DNA of 64,000 nucleotides, taken from positions 1,240,001 through 1,304,000 of the forward strand of contig NZ_CP113913.1 in NCBI RefSeq assembly GCF_029395355.1, given 5' to 3'. This document shows, one piece after another, positions 51,459-61,221 of this stretch. The translations under genes were made by a program, and so were the position numbers. How positions within the stretch are numbered: position 1 is the first letter of the stretch; each line of letters begins with the position of its first letter. Source of the stretch: Bifidobacterium sp. ESL0800. GTDB lineage: Bacteria; Actinomycetota; Actinomycetes; Actinomycetales; Bifidobacteriaceae. The notes under the pieces were generated by a model, which was not told where the DNA came from, did not search any database, and saw nothing but the letters and a program-made list of their open reading frames with translations.

Positions 51459-52787
51459 ATGGCATTCAACACGAGATATGGGTATGCGGCACCCAACCAA
51501 AACGCAAGTCCGGGCACCGATCCGGGACCGGGGGGCCAACTTGGGTTGAGACGTCCCGGCGAGCTGCCGCGGCTCGCGCGCGACACCACGCCCGAGAACC
51601 CCTGGCCGGTGAGCGTGGTCAGCCAGAAATACCATGACGCCGTGCGCCGCTGGCCCGGTTCATGGGTCGAGGGGCAGATCGTCGAAATCAACATGCGCCG
51701 CGCCAGTTCCGGCTATATCACCCTGCGCGACAATTTCGAGGACATCTCGATATCGGTGATGGGCTTCCGCAACTTCGTGGCCATGGCCTCGGGCTTCCAC
51801 CAAGGCGACCGCGTGGTCATCCACGGCAAGCCCGACGTGTGGATCAAGGCCACGCGCCTGAGCTTTGTGGCCGACGACATCCGCCGCATCGGCGCCGGCG
51901 ACCTCAAGGCCCAGATCGACGAGCTGCGCAAGAAGCTCAAAGGCGAAGGCCTGTTCGACGCCGAGAACAAGGTGACGCTGCCGGAATTCCCGAAGTGCAT
52001 CGGCCTGATCTGCGCCCCCCAGGCACGCGCGGAAGGCGACGTCATCACCAACGTCAACCTGCGCTGGCCGGCCGTGAAATTCAAGGTGGTGCACGCGCAC
52101 GTCCAAGGCGTGCAGTGCCCACAGGAGGTCACCGCCGCGATCCAAAAGCTTGACGCCGACCCGGACGTGGACGTCATCATCGTGGCACGTGGCGGCGGCA
52201 GTTTCGAGGACCTTATCGGTTTCTCCGACGAAGGCGTGGTGCGAGCCACCGCAGCCTGCGTCACTCCTATCATTTCGGCCGTCGGCCACGAGGATGACTG
52301 GACGCTGATCGATCTGGCCAGCGATCTGCGCGCTTCCACCCCCACCGACGCCGCCAAGAAAGTGGTGCCGGACGTGCGCGAGCAATGGCAGCTCATCGCC
52401 AACGCCCGCACGCAGATGAACATGCGCGTTCGCGCCCGCGTCGACAACGAAATCCGCGTCATCGAAGGCTACGCAAACCGGCCAAGCCTCACCCATCCGC
52501 GCACGATGCTCGAGCCGCACCAGCGTTTCCTGGACGAATCAGTGCAGCGCATGCAGCTGGGACTGACCAGAATCGTGGACGACGCCAGCCTGACCGTCGA
52601 AAAGCTGCACGCCAGCCTCAAGGCCCTGAGCCCGCAGTCCACGCTCGACCGCGGGTATGCCGTGGTGCAGGCGGCCAACGGACACGTGCTCGACAACGCT
52701 TCGGTGGTCTCCCCCGGCGACACACTGACTTTGACCCTTAAGAAGGGCGAGGTGGTCACGGAGGCGAAAACCGTCAATCCGAAATAA
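51459..52787 (+). CDS. xseA: Exodeoxyribonuclease VII large subunit XseA
   Basis: 442 residues. Large subunit of the single-strand exonuclease. N-terminal OB-fold (WVEGQIVEINMRRASSGYITLRDNFEDISISVM, then VVIHGKPDVW). The catalytic domain follows: LPEFPKCIGLICAPQARAEGDV, DVIIVARGGGSFEDLIGFSDEGVVRA, and ISAVGHEDDWTLIDLASDLRASTPTDAAK. ATG 51459, with AAGAGGAT somewhat far upstream; the longer frame back to 51354 lacks any family similarity. Followed by xseB after 77 bp, same strand. Confidence 0.95.
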   Translation: MAFNTRYGYAAPNQNASPGTDPGPGGQLGLRRPGELPRLARDTTPENPWPVSVVSQKYHDAVRRWPGSWVEGQIVEINMRRASSGYITLRDNFEDISISVMGFRNFVAMASGFHQGDRVVIHGKPDVWIKATRLSFVADDIRRIGAGDLKAQIDELRKKLKGEGLFDAENKVTLPEFPKCIGLICAPQARAEGDVITNVNLRWPAVKFKVVHAHVQGVQCPQEVTAAIQKLDADPDVDVIIVARGGGSFEDLIGFSDEGVVRATAACVTPIISAVGHEDDWTLIDLASDLRASTPTDAAKKVVPDVREQWQLIANARTQMNMRVRARVDNEIRVIEGYANRPSLTHPRTMLEPHQRFLDESVQRMQLGLTRIVDDASLTVEKLHASLKALSPQSTLDRGYAVVQAANGHVLDNASVVSPGDTLTLTLKKGEVVTEAKTVNPK

Positions 52788-52864
52788 CGGAAACGGCGGC
52801 AGCTTCACGGCACCACGAATATCCAATAACATCAAGCAATAGAACAAAAATATAAGGACTAACG

Positions 52865-53191
52865 ATGGCAACAGCAACCAAAGATGCGGCAGACAACAAG
52901 AACGAAAACACCAAGGCAGAGGCTCCGGCTTCGAGCCTCACCGACAAGGAACGCGATCAGATCGCGCAGATGCCGTACGAAGAGGCGCGCGACAACCTCA
53001 TCAAGGCCGTGCAGGCGCTGGAGGCCGGTGGCCTGAACCTCGACCAATCGATGCACCAGTGGGAGGTCGGCGAGGCGCTGGCCAAGCGTGCGCAAAGCCT
53101 CTTAAACGAGGTGCGCGCCAAGCTCGAAAACGCCGAGGCCGAGCAGCAGTCGACGGCGGCGACGGCCGGTACGCAATCTAACCTCGAGTAA
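52865..53191 (+). CDS. xseB: Exodeoxyribonuclease VII small subunit XseB
   Basis: 108 residues; the helical core (AQMPYEEARDNLIKAVQALEAGGLNLDQSMHQWEVGEALAKRAQSLLNEVRAKLENAE) matches XseB. It binds XseA to form exonuclease VII. ATG 52865 follows AAGGACTAACG. The final codons (Ser-Asn-Leu-Glu-stop) lie inside the first copy of an inverted repeat that is duplicated downstream, so the C-terminus appears to have been set by that repeat. Its N-terminus is hydrophilic and Ala/Asn-rich (about 33 residues). Confidence 0.93.
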   Translation: MATATKDAADNKNENTKAEAPASSLTDKERDQIAQMPYEEARDNLIKAVQALEAGGLNLDQSMHQWEVGEALAKRAQSLLNEVRAKLENAEAEQQSTAATAGTQSNLE

Positions 53192-53330
53192 CTCGAGGTT
53201 AGATTCCGTCTTCACGCGCGTCGAGCGCGCTCACATTGCCTAAACGAAGCTCACAGTGCTTCGTTTTTAACGGCTCAGCAGTCTAACCTCGAGTAACTCG
53301 AGGTTAGATTCCGTCTTCACGCGCGTCGAG
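53177..53330. repeat. 49-bp repeat in two exact copies, each with a 27-bp palindrome
   Basis: Copy 1 is 53177-53225, copy 2 is 53282-53330, 105 bp apart start to start. Each begins with TCTAACCTCGAGT-A-ACTCGAGGTTAGA, a palindrome with 13-bp arms around one base, and continues with an identical 22-bp tail. Copy 1 includes the stop codon of xseB. The repeat is not a plain terminator: no T-run follows and one copy lies beyond the terminator at 53242. Confidence 0.9.
53242..53268 (+). terminator. Terminator of the xseA-xseB operon
   Basis: AAACGAAGC-TCACAGT-GCTTCGTTT followed by TTAA; a 9-bp perfect stem with a U-run. It lies between the two copies of the 49-bp repeat. Confidence 0.85.
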
Positions 53331-53440
53331 AAATGCATGATTCTTATTCTCGGTACTTTGCAACGAACGGCTATACTGGTAACTGAAAAGTGCCCAAAGA
53401 CGGGATGTAAAAGCAACAGAGAAGTTGTGCAGTAACTATG

Positions 53441-53458
53441 ATGATGCTTAAGCATCAT
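53441..53458. promoter_or_regulatory. 18-bp perfect palindrome upstream of pntA
   Basis: ATGATGCTTAAGCATCAT is fully symmetric and ends 21 bp before the likely GTG start of pntA. It overlaps the alternative Met codons and could be an operator at the transcription start or an RNA hairpin occluding the ribosome site. No matching regulator is known to me. Confidence 0.5.
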
Positions 53459-53479
53459 GGCCCCATGAAAGGAACAACT

Positions 53480-55054
53480 GTGATTATCGGAATACCTAAG
53501 GAGACCTCCCCGGGTGAAAGGCTGGTTGCGGCGACGCCGAAAACCGTCGGTCAGCTGAAAAAACTCGGTTACGATGTCTCTATCGAAACCCACGCCGGAG
53601 AAGAGGCAAGTTTCTCCGACACCGACTACAACGAGGCAGGCGCAACAATCGGCGCGGCTGGGGATGTCTGGAACGCCGACATCGTAGTGACCGTCGACAC
53701 GCCGACGCCTGAGCAAATCGCTCGGATGAAGCCGGGTGCCATGCTGGTCTCCCGCCTTGCACCGCACAGCAACGCCGAGCTGCTCGACACCCTGGCCCAC
53801 CACAACATCACGGCCCTGGCGCTCGACGCGGTGCCGCGCATCTCGCGAGCGCAGTCGCTGGATGTGCTTTCGACCATGTCGAACGTCTCCGGCTACCGCG
53901 CGGTCATCGAAGCCGCACAATCCTACGGCGGCATGTTCGCCGGGCAAGTCACCGCAGCCGGCAAGACGGCTCCGGCCAAGGTCTTCGTCATCGGCGGCGG
54001 CGTGGCAGGGCTGGCCGCCATCGGCGCGGCCGCTTCGATGGGCGCCGAGGTCCGCGCCTTCGACGTCCGCCCGGAAGCCGCCGAACAGATCGAATCCCTC
54101 GGTGCTACCTTCGTGCACGCCGAGGGTGCACAGCAGGAGAAATCCGACACCGGTTACGCCAAAGCGCTGAGCGACGACCAGGAAAAGGCGACGCTGGCGC
54201 TTTACATCAAAGAGGCAGCGAACGCCGATATCGTCATCACCACCGCGCTGGTGCGTGGCCAAGGCGTCCTGACCATTACCAAGGAAGCGGTGGCCGGTAT
54301 GAAACCCGGTTCGGTGATTGTCGACCTCGCGGCCAGCGGCGGCGGCGATTGCGAGCTGACGCAGCCCGGCAAGAAGATCACCACCGAGGGCGGCGTGACC
54401 ATCATCGGCTACACGGACCTCGCCAGTCGCATGCCCCAGCAGACCTCGCAGCTGTACGGCACCAACGTGGTCAATCTGATGAAGCTTCTGACACCCAAGA
54501 AAGACGGGCAAGTCACGCTCGACCTTGACGACGAGGTGCAGCGCGGCATGACCGTGACCCAGGAGGGCAAGATACTGTGGCCGCCGCCAAAGGTTGCGGT
54601 TTCCGCCGCGGCCAAGGCCGATGACAAAGCCAAACAACTCACCCCCGAGGAAAAACAGGCCCAAGAGCAAGCCGCCAAGGCCAAGGAAGCCGCTATTGCG
54701 GCACAAAAGAACAAACGCAACACCGTGCTCATGGCCATTGCGGCCATCCTGCTCGCCGTCGCGTTGGCGTTCGCCGACTCGAAGCTTACGATGACGTTCT
54801 CGATCTTCATCCTCGCGATTTTCGTCGGTTATTACGTCGTCTCGAACGTCACGCATTCGCTGCACACACCGCTGATGAGCCAGACGAACGCCATCTCGGG
54901 CATCATCCTCATCGGCTCGCTGCTGCAGATCGGCTCGGCGAATACGCTCGTGACGGTTCTGGCCGTGATTTCGGCGGCCATCGCCTCGATCAACGTGTTC
55001 GGCGGGTTCCTGGTGACCTACCGAATGCTCAGCATGTTCAGGAAGGACGCGTGA
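53480..55054 (+). CDS. pntA: NAD(P) transhydrogenase subunit alpha PntA
   Basis: About 524 residues; combines the soluble NAD(H)-binding domain I and the membrane helices of domain [35 protein letters not shown] is the classic start. The dinucleotide fold is [35 protein letters not shown], then [17 protein letters not shown] charged Lys/Ala-rich stretch precedes four C-terminal membrane helices starting near residue 420. I prefer GTG 53480, which has AAAGGA upstream and gives the family N-terminus; ATG 53465 and 53438 are alternatives. Followed 4 bp later by pntB. Confidence 0.93.
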   Translation: MIIGIPKETSPGERLVAATPKTVGQLKKLGYDVSIETHAGEEASFSDTDYNEAGATIGAAGDVWNADIVVTVDTPTPEQIARMKPGAMLVSRLAPHSNAELLDTLAHHNITALALDAVPRISRAQSLDVLSTMSNVSGYRAVIEAAQSYGGMFAGQVTAAGKTAPAKVFVIGGGVAGLAAIGAAASMGAEVRAFDVRPEAAEQIESLGATFVHAEGAQQEKSDTGYAKALSDDQEKATLALYIKEAANADIVITTALVRGQGVLTITKEAVAGMKPGSVIVDLAASGGGDCELTQPGKKITTEGGVTIIGYTDLASRMPQQTSQLYGTNVVNLMKLLTPKKDGQVTLDLDDEVQRGMTVTQEGKILWPPPKVAVSAAAKADDKAKQLTPEEKQAQEQAAKAKEAAIAAQKNKRNTVLMAIAAILLAVALAFADSKLTMTFSIFILAIFVGYYVVSNVTHSLHTPLMSQTNAISGIILIGSLLQIGSANTLVTVLAVISAAIASINVFGGFLVTYRMLSMFRKDA

Positions 55055-55058
55055 AATC

Positions 55059-56447
55059 ATGACACTCGAATCCATCGCCCAATCCGCCTACCTATTGGCG
55101 GCAGTACTGTTCATTCTCTCTCTGGCAGGTCTCTCCAAGCAGGAAACCGCCCGCCGCGGCAACATCCTCGGCATGATCGGCATGGCCATCGCCATCGTCG
55201 CGACCATCGCACTGGCCTTGGTCGACTCGGCCCGTCCCGTGTGGGTGACGGCCCTTTTGATCGCCCTGGTCTTCATCATCGGCGCCTCCTTCGGCATTTA
55301 CAAGGCACGCACCGTCGAGATGACACAGATGCCGGAGCTGATCGCGATGCTCCACAGCTTCGTGGGCATCTCGGCCGTGCTGATCGGCTACAATTCGTGG
55401 CTGACCGAAAAAAGCCCGAACGGCGCGCATCTGGCCGAGACCTATATCGGCGTGCTGATCGGAGCGGTGACCTTCACCGGATCGATCATCGCCTACCTGA
55501 AGCTTTCGGCCAAGATCAAGTCCAAGCCGCTGCTCATCCCCGGCCATAACCTCATCAACCTGATTGTCTTCATCGTCATGATCGCGATGATCGCCTGGTT
55601 CATCCCCACCAACTCGATCTGGCCGCTGGCCATCATGACCGTGCTGGCCCTGCTGCTCGGCCTGCACATGGTGGCGGCCATCGGCGGCGGCGATATGCCG
55701 GTGGTCATCTCGATGCTCAACTCCTATTCGGGCTGGGCGGCGGCCGCATCGGGCTTCATGCTCGACAACAACCTGCTGATCATCACCGGCTCGCTGGTCG
55801 GCGCTTCCGGCGCCATCCTCTCCTACCTGATGTGCAAGGCCATGAACCGCAAGTTTGTCTCCGTCATCCTCGGCGGTTTCGGCGAGAAGCCCGCCAAGTC
55901 GGGCGACGCCAAGGAGATCCAGGGTGAAGTCCACGAGACCAACGCCGCCGACGTGGCGCAGATGCTCAAGGACGCCCACTCGGTCATCATCGCTCCCGGT
56001 TACGGCATGGCCGTCGCCAAGGCCCAGCAGGCCGTGGCCGGCTTGGTCGAGAAGCTGCGCGCGCAGGGTGTCGAAGTCCGTTTCGCCGTCCATCCGGTGG
56101 CCGGACGTCTGCCTGGACACATGAACGTGCTGCTGGCCGAGGCCAAGGTGCCCTACGATATCGTCATGGAAATGGACGAGATCAACGACGACTTTGCCGA
56201 CACCGACGTGGTGCTGGTCATCGGCGCCAACGACACCGTCAACCCGGCGGCCGCCGAAGACCCGAACTCCCCCATCGCCGGCATGCCCGTGCTGCACGTC
56301 TGGGAGGCCAGGCAGGTCGTCGTCCTGAAGCGTTCGATGGGCACCGGTTACGCCGGCGTGCAGAATCCGCTGTTCTTCAACGACAACACCGCGATGCTCT
56401 TCGGTGATGCGAAGGCGAGCGTGGAGGCCATCTCCAACGCGGTGTGA
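55059..56447 (+). CDS. pntB: NAD(P) transhydrogenase subunit beta PntB
   Basis: 462 residues. N-terminal membrane helices (about nine, residues 1-270) carry the proton path; the C-terminal domain III binds NADP(H): [57 protein letters not shown] and RSMGTGYAG. With PntA it links proton movement to hydride transfer between NADH and NADP+. ATG 55059 lies 4 bp behind the pntA stop. Followed by a very strong terminator. Confidence 0.95.
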   Translation: MTLESIAQSAYLLAAVLFILSLAGLSKQETARRGNILGMIGMAIAIVATIALALVDSARPVWVTALLIALVFIIGASFGIYKARTVEMTQMPELIAMLHSFVGISAVLIGYNSWLTEKSPNGAHLAETYIGVLIGAVTFTGSIIAYLKLSAKIKSKPLLIPGHNLINLIVFIVMIAMIAWFIPTNSIWPLAIMTVLALLLGLHMVAAIGGGDMPVVISMLNSYSGWAAAASGFMLDNNLLIITGSLVGASGAILSYLMCKAMNRKFVSVILGGFGEKPAKSGDAKEIQGEVHETNAADVAQMLKDAHSVIIAPGYGMAVAKAQQAVAGLVEKLRAQGVEVRFAVHPVAGRLPGHMNVLLAEAKVPYDIVMEMDEINDDFADTDVVLVIGANDTVNPAAAEDPNSPIAGMPVLHVWEARQVVVLKRSMGTGYAGVQNPLFFNDNTAMLFGDAKASVEAISNAV

Positions 56448-56476
56448 CCTATTCAACGCATATAAGTCATATAAGT

Positions 56477-56528
56477 AAAGGGTTGGGTCCTGTTCCAGTC
56501 ATGACATTGGAACAGGACCCAACCCTTT
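56477..56528. terminator. Perfect 21-bp hairpin, bidirectional terminator after pntB
   Basis: Arms 56477-56497 and 56508-56528 are perfect reverse complements (21 bp) with a 10-nt loop. Both ends show AAAGGG or CCCTTT, giving T-runs on each strand. It lies between convergent genes. Confidence 0.95.
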
Positions 56529-56546
56529 GTTTCTAAGACTACAAAC

Positions 56547-56747
56547 TCAGCCGAAGATGTCCTTCGCGGCCTTCGCCACGGAATCACCCATCAGTTCGCC
56601 AGTATCGTTTTCCGCGCCGAAGAGACGGTTCAGCGCCTTGTCGGCCTGCTCAACGGTCATAGGCTTTCCGATCTCCTTGGCGACCGCCTGCAAATCAGTG
56701 ATGGTAGTAACCTTGGAAAGCTTGTCTACCAATGTTTTCTCGTCCAT
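56547..56747 (-). CDS. Small hypothetical protein, 66 residues
   Basis: MDEKTLVDKLSKVTTITDLQ starts the protein, followed by AVAKEIGKPMTVEQADKALN, then a hydrophilic tail. Predicted helical, with no membrane segment or signal peptide. I do not recognise the family. ATG 56747 follows GAGGAG; a longer frame upstream to 56786 has no ribosome site. The good ribosome site, the ordinary codon use and the strong terminator shared with pntB argue that it is real. Confidence 0.75.
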   Translation of the reverse strand: MDEKTLVDKLSKVTTITDLQAVAKEIGKPMTVEQADKALNRLFGAENDTGELMGDSVAKAAKDIFG

Positions 56748-56852
56748 GAGCACTCCTCGTTGTAATCTCACTTGTACGTTCGGCATTCAACTGCCTGCCT
56801 CCCATCTTAGCCACCCATGTAGATGAATGTGTATCGTGTCACAATTTTCGGG

Positions 56853-58013
56853 TCATTTCACCGCGATGGTCGCGAGCAACGCGGCGTGATCCGACCCGGG
56901 AATCGCGACTGTGCCGACCTGCCCGGCGACGATTCCCCGGTCCAGGACGATATGGTCGATGCCCGCGAATTTGGGAAGACCGGGTCTGTTCGCCGGCCAC
57001 GTGAAGACGAACCCGCTGCCGGAACTTTGTGCGGCATCGTGGAAACGCGAACCCAAGATGTTGCGCAACGGTGTGTGATCGGTGGTCGCGTTGAAATCAC
57101 CCATCAGCACATATCTGGTGTGCTTGTGCGAGCGCATCGTCGCCACGTCATCAAGCGAGGCGTGCCACTGCGTCCAATAACCCGGTTTCGGAGACGTGGT
57201 ATGCACCGAAACGAAGCGGACGGGCATCTTGCCGCCGGCAAACGAAACAGTGCCGCCTGGCATGAAGGAAGCGCTGGAATCGACGTCGTCGTCCGCCGGC
57301 GAATCCAACGCCGTGGCCGAAAACAGTGCGTTGCCGTACTTGCCGTCCGACGAGGAGATCTGCGAGTAAGGCAGGTACTCGTCGATACCTTCAGCGCTGA
57401 GGGCGCGCACGAACGGCTTCGTGGTCTCCTGCAGCGCCAGCACTTCCACGCGCTGGTCGCGCACCGCATCGACGATCGCCTTGGCCGAAGCCCGGCCTTT
57501 GTAGACATTGACGGTCATTACTCGGGCATAGGAATCGTGGATATCGGCATGGTTTTCGCCGACCGCCGAAATCGCGGCAGCGTCAAGATGGGTCTGAGCG
57601 ACGAAATACGGATATTGCCGCCATCCCTGAAATCCAAGACACGCGATGGCCAACAGCGCGGCCATCCATCTGCGCGACACCAACGCAAGCAACAGCGCCA
57701 GAAGAGCGAGCAAGGCAAACCACGGGGTAAACGCGGCAACCGCAGGCACATAGGGCAACGACTGCAGCTCCTCGGGCAGCTCACGGCTGAACGTGCCCAA
57801 CAGGGCCACAAGAAGACACAGCCAAGCCAGCAGCGCAACAATCGCACGCAGAAAACCGCCGCGCTTCTTCGCTTTCGGTGCGGGTTTCGGCTTTGCCTTC
57901 GATTTCGCCGTACGTTTCGACACCGCTTTAGTCTGAGCTTTGGTTTTGGCTTTGGTCTTCACATTACCCTTCGCATTACATATGGCACCGACAGCAGACG
58001 CTGTTCGTCCCAT
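56853..58013 (-). CDS. Endonuclease/exonuclease/phosphatase-family membrane protein
   Basis: About 386 residues. An N-terminal Lys/Ala/Thr-rich stretch (KTKAKTKAQTKAVSKRTAKS), three membrane helices (about residues 45-145), then an EEP domain: MTVNVYKG, VLALQETTKP with the metal-binding Glu, HTTSPKPG, VLMGDFNATTDH with the Asp-Asn pair and IDHIVLDRG, HAALLA with the C-terminal catalytic His. It probably hydrolyses phosphodiesters or phosphomonoesters (nucleic acid, phospholipid or inositol phosphate) at the membrane. Start uncertain; ATG 58013 lacks a good Shine-Dalgarno site and a TTG at 58085 could extend it. Confidence 0.84.
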   Translation of the reverse strand: MGRTASAVGAICNAKGNVKTKAKTKAQTKAVSKRTAKSKAKPKPAPKAKKRGGFLRAIVALLAWLCLLVALLGTFSRELPEELQSLPYVPAVAAFTPWFALLALLALLLALVSRRWMAALLAIACLGFQGWRQYPYFVAQTHLDAAAISAVGENHADIHDSYARVMTVNVYKGRASAKAIVDAVRDQRVEVLALQETTKPFVRALSAEGIDEYLPYSQISSSDGKYGNALFSATALDSPADDDVDSSASFMPGGTVSFAGGKMPVRFVSVHTTSPKPGYWTQWHASLDDVATMRSHKHTRYVLMGDFNATTDHTPLRNILGSRFHDAAQSSGSGFVFTWPANRPGLPKFAGIDHIVLDRGIVAGQVGTVAIPGSDHAALLATIAVK

Positions 58014-58118
58014 CATATAGAGGACCCGGAAAGAGCGGTGGGAAACACGGGAATCCGACAGAAATCTGTACACAGTTTCCGGCAAGCCTTAGCCAAGCAT
58101 CTTCAGCAGAGACGGAAA

Positions 58119-58156
58119 GGGGGCGTTTCCCACACTTAAGCATGGAAACCGCCCCT
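58119..58156. terminator. Terminator after the binding-protein gene
   Basis: On the minus strand GGGGCGGTTTCC pairs with GGAAACGCCCC (one bulge) around ATGCTTAAGTGTG, followed by CTTTCC. A second small hairpin AGCGAA-N7-TTCGCT lies at 58159-58177. Confidence 0.7.
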
Positions 58157-58187
58157 TCAGCGAAAAGCCTATTCGCTAATGGAAAGC

Positions 58188-59837
58188 CTACTTGGTAATG
58201 GTGTTATAGGTCGGCACATTCGTATAGTCGAAATGCACATTGCCCACGCTCGGCGAGGAAGCCGCCGACACGTTGTTGCACCACATCGGGATGGCCGGCA
58301 AGTCGTTCAGGAGGATCTCCTGGGCCGCGTTGAAATCGGCGGTGCGCTTGGCCACGTCCTTCTCCGACTTCGCTTTGAGCAGTGCCGCGTCGAATTGCGG
58401 GTTCTTGTAGTCGCCGTTGTTGGTGCCATGCCCATCGGCCGATTCGGAGGAGTAGAGCGGGGTCATGTAATCCTCGGCGGAGGGATAGTCGAGCGACCAT
58501 CCGGAGAAATAGGGGGTCTGGATGCTGCGGTCCAGCACGCGCTTGAGCATGTCGCTCATCGTCGGGTAGGCATCCGCCACGGCGTCCACGCCCAAGGTGT
58601 TCTTCAGTTGGTTGCACACCGCTTCGATCCACGGCTTATGGCCGCCATCGGTCGGATAGGATATGGTGAGCTTCTGCTTGAACGGGGAAATCGCGTCGGC
58701 CTGTTTCCACAACTGCTTCGCCTTGGCCGCGTTATGACGCAGGTTCGCGGTGCCTTTGAGGTTCTTCTGATGCTCGGGAACGCCCGGCGAAGTGAAGTCG
58801 GTGGCGGCCGTCTTGGTGTTGTAGAAGACCTTGTCGATGATCTGATTGCGGTCGATGGCCATGGAAATCGCCTGACGACGCAGGTCGCCTTCCTTGTTCA
58901 GCCCGAAATGCGCAAGACGTTCGGGGATGACGATGCCCATATAGACGGAACCAGGCTGGCTATAGGCTTTGATGGTCGAATCGGTGCGGAACGTCTTCAA
59001 GGCAGACTGCGGCACGTCCATCAGGAGGTCGAGATTTCCGGATTGCACATCGGCGTACGCCGCATCCGGACTGGAATAATCACGATATTCGATGCCGCCG
59101 TTCATCACCTTGCGGCTGCCGCGGTAATCCGGATTCTTCACCACCGTGATGCTCGTGTTGGGCCTCCACGATTTGAACATGTAAGGGCCGTCGCCGATCG
59201 GATGCTTGCCGAACGCCTTGATGTCCTTGTAGGCCACGCTGGGCAGCGGGGCGAACGACTGATGGGAGACCTGGGTGGGGAACACCGAATCCGGGGCGTT
59301 CAAGGTCACGATCAGCGTGTGATCGTCGGGGGTCTGGAGACCGGAAAGCTGGGCGTCGTCGGCGGCGTCCGGTTTCTGCAACGCGTCGTACCCCTTGATG
59401 ATCGACATTCGGCTGGCTTGTTTCTGGGCGTGTTTCGCATTGGCCGCGAAGCTCCAGGCCTTGGCGAAGGATTGGGCGGTGACGGCCTCGCCGTTGGTGA
59501 ATTTCCAGCCGTCGTTGAGCTTGATGGCGTATTGCGTGGAATCAGCGTTGGCCGTAATGGACTTGGCGACCTCCATATGCTGCCTGCCCTTGGCATCAAA
59601 GCTCACCAGCCCCTCGAACAGGTAGCGGATGATGCGGCTTCCGCCCATTTCGTTGGTGTCTGCCGGCACCAAGGCGCTCAACGGTTCGGTGTTGTTCACC
59701 GAGATGATGCTGCTGGTACTGCCGTGTTTCGCGTTGGCGGTCTTGGCCTGGCCCGACCCGCAGGCCGCCATCGATACCATCGTCGCGCCGGCCAGCGCAG
59801 CCGCAGCGAGACGTTTCCCCAATTGTTTCGATACCAT
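58188..59837 (-). CDS. ABC solute-binding lipoprotein, oligopeptide type
   Basis: 549 residues of the SBP family 5 (OppA/DppA type). Signal peptide with lipobox SMAACG, lipidated Cys26; family marks GWKFTNGEAVTAQSFAKAW, PLPSVAYKD, IGDGPYMFKSW and AISMAIDRNQIIDKVF. It binds oligopeptides or similar solutes outside the membrane. No permease or ATPase genes lie next to it, so it works with a transporter encoded elsewhere or is an orphan. ATG 59837, preceded by AGGGGG. Divergent from the isoaspartyl peptidase gene, which could be relevant to peptide use. Confidence 0.93.
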   Translation of the reverse strand: MVSKQLGKRLAAAALAGATMVSMAACGSGQAKTANAKHGSTSSIISVNNTEPLSALVPADTNEMGGSRIIRYLFEGLVSFDAKGRQHMEVAKSITANADSTQYAIKLNDGWKFTNGEAVTAQSFAKAWSFAANAKHAQKQASRMSIIKGYDALQKPDAADDAQLSGLQTPDDHTLIVTLNAPDSVFPTQVSHQSFAPLPSVAYKDIKAFGKHPIGDGPYMFKSWRPNTSITVVKNPDYRGSRKVMNGGIEYRDYSSPDAAYADVQSGNLDLLMDVPQSALKTFRTDSTIKAYSQPGSVYMGIVIPERLAHFGLNKEGDLRRQAISMAIDRNQIIDKVFYNTKTAATDFTSPGVPEHQKNLKGTANLRHNAAKAKQLWKQADAISPFKQKLTISYPTDGGHKPWIEAVCNQLKNTLGVDAVADAYPTMSDMLKRVLDRSIQTPYFSGWSLDYPSAEDYMTPLYSSESADGHGTNNGDYKNPQFDAALLKAKSEKDVAKRTADFNAAQEILLNDLPAIPMWCNNVSAASSPSVGNVHFDYTNVPTYNTITK

Positions 59838-60087
59838 ATTTCTTCCCCCTGGTCATGGCTCCATAGACGCGGAAGACGCCCAACATCGGTCTAGAGAACT
59901 CGATGTGAATAGAAGCCAATCTGTTCAACAACAAAGACAGTATATAGACAAACCAACAACATGTACCCAACAATCTCAAAAACGGCATCGTGATTTTCGA
60001 CCGCGTTTCGCTGGCCCACCGGCGTACTATACCCTTGTATCAACTCTGGCGTCAGCGCCAGCAATCAGTCGAAAGGAACACGAACCC

Positions 60088-61020
60088 ATGGCTACGACCA
60101 CCCTACCCGTCAAATCAATCGTCACCAAAGGCGGCGAAGACGGCATCCTGCTCGTCATCCACGGCGGCGCCGGCGGCCGCGGCAGGCACAGCACCCCCGA
60201 ACGCGTGGCGCAGACCAGGAAGGATCTCGAGCGGGCGCTTGAGGCAGGATATGCGCAACTTGAGGCCGGAGCCAGCGCCGAGGAAGCCGTCGTCGCCGCC
60301 GTCCACGTCATGGAGGACGCACCAGAGTTCAACGCCGGCCGCGGAGCCGCGCTGACCAGCGACGGCATCGCCCAGATGGACGCCTGCCTGATGGGCGGCG
60401 ACGGCGAGGTCGGGGCGGTCACGGGCGTACGCACGGTCAAGAACCCCATCGACGCCGCACGAGCCGTCAAAGAGCAGACCAAGCACGTCCTCTTCGCCGA
60501 ACCGCAGGACAAGGAGCTTGAAGACTGGGGCGTCGAGACACGCGAGGAAAGCTATTTCATCACCGAGCAGCGCAAACAGTCGCTGCTGGAAGCCCAGAGG
60601 GACGGCGACGAGTGGGAGAAGCACGGCACCATCGGCGCCGTCGCCCGCGACGCACAGGGCCACCTCGCCGCAGCGACCTCCACCGGCGGCATCACCAACC
60701 AGATGCACGGCCGCGTCGGCGACACCCCGCTGCCGGGATGCGGCACCTACGCCAACGACGAGACTGTGGCCGCCTCCGGCACCGGCATCGGCGAGGCATA
60801 TATCCGCACGGTGGCCTGCCATCAGGTCTCCGAGCGCGTAAGGTTCGCCAAGCAGAGCGCCTTGGATTCCGCAAGCGACACGCTCGACGACATCGCCGCC
60901 CACCGCGGCTATGGCGGCCTCATCGTGCTGCCTGCCAAAGGCGAGGGCGTGATCGCCTACAACAGCGAAATGATGAACTGCGGCTACCAATCCCCTACAG
61001 ACAGTTACGTGCAGGCCTGA
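60088..61020 (+). CDS. Isoaspartyl peptidase / L-asparaginase, Ntn hydrolase
   Basis: 310 residues. Self-cleaving N-terminal nucleophile hydrolase: the scissile bond and nucleophile are HG|T in [12 protein letters not shown], Thr181. [12 protein letters not shown] and [30 protein letters not shown] are the family substrate loops. Degrades beta-aspartyl peptides or asparagine. ATG 60088 with AAAGGAAC; a longer frame from 59629 overlaps the divergent gene and is rejected. Divergent from the oligopeptide-binding lipoprotein, consistent with peptide salvage. Confidence 0.94.
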   Translation: [310 protein letters not shown]

Positions 61021-61042
61021 TAGAGAAACACAAATCCGATTG

Positions 61043-61147
61043 ATCGTGGTTTTGGCTGTGGGTTCGATGTGAACGCGAACAGCAAAAGAGACGAAGCAAC
61101 ATATTCGCAAACGAATCCACAGCCCGCGGAAAAACGAGAGCCACGAT
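61043..61147. other. Nested inverted repeats, possible structured RNA
   Basis: Two complementary segments nest: ATCGTGG (61043-61049) with CCACGAT (61141-61147) and GGCTGTGGGTTCG (61054-61066) with CGAATCCACAGCC (61112-61124, one mismatch). The intervening 45 nt shows no further strong pairing. It follows the asparaginase gene and precedes the convergent tRNA; it could be a transcript 3' structure. Low certainty. Confidence 0.4.
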
Positions 61148-61221
61148 GAAAACACGGAAAGACGAATCAGCTTCAATCCTCGATACCAGTCGGATTGTCC
61201 CTTGCCCTCAAAGAAGATCTG

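Noticed and set aside
59629..60087. N-terminal extension of the isoaspartyl peptidase
   Set aside because: It would overlap the divergent binding-protein gene; ATG 60088 has a good ribosome site and gives the family start.
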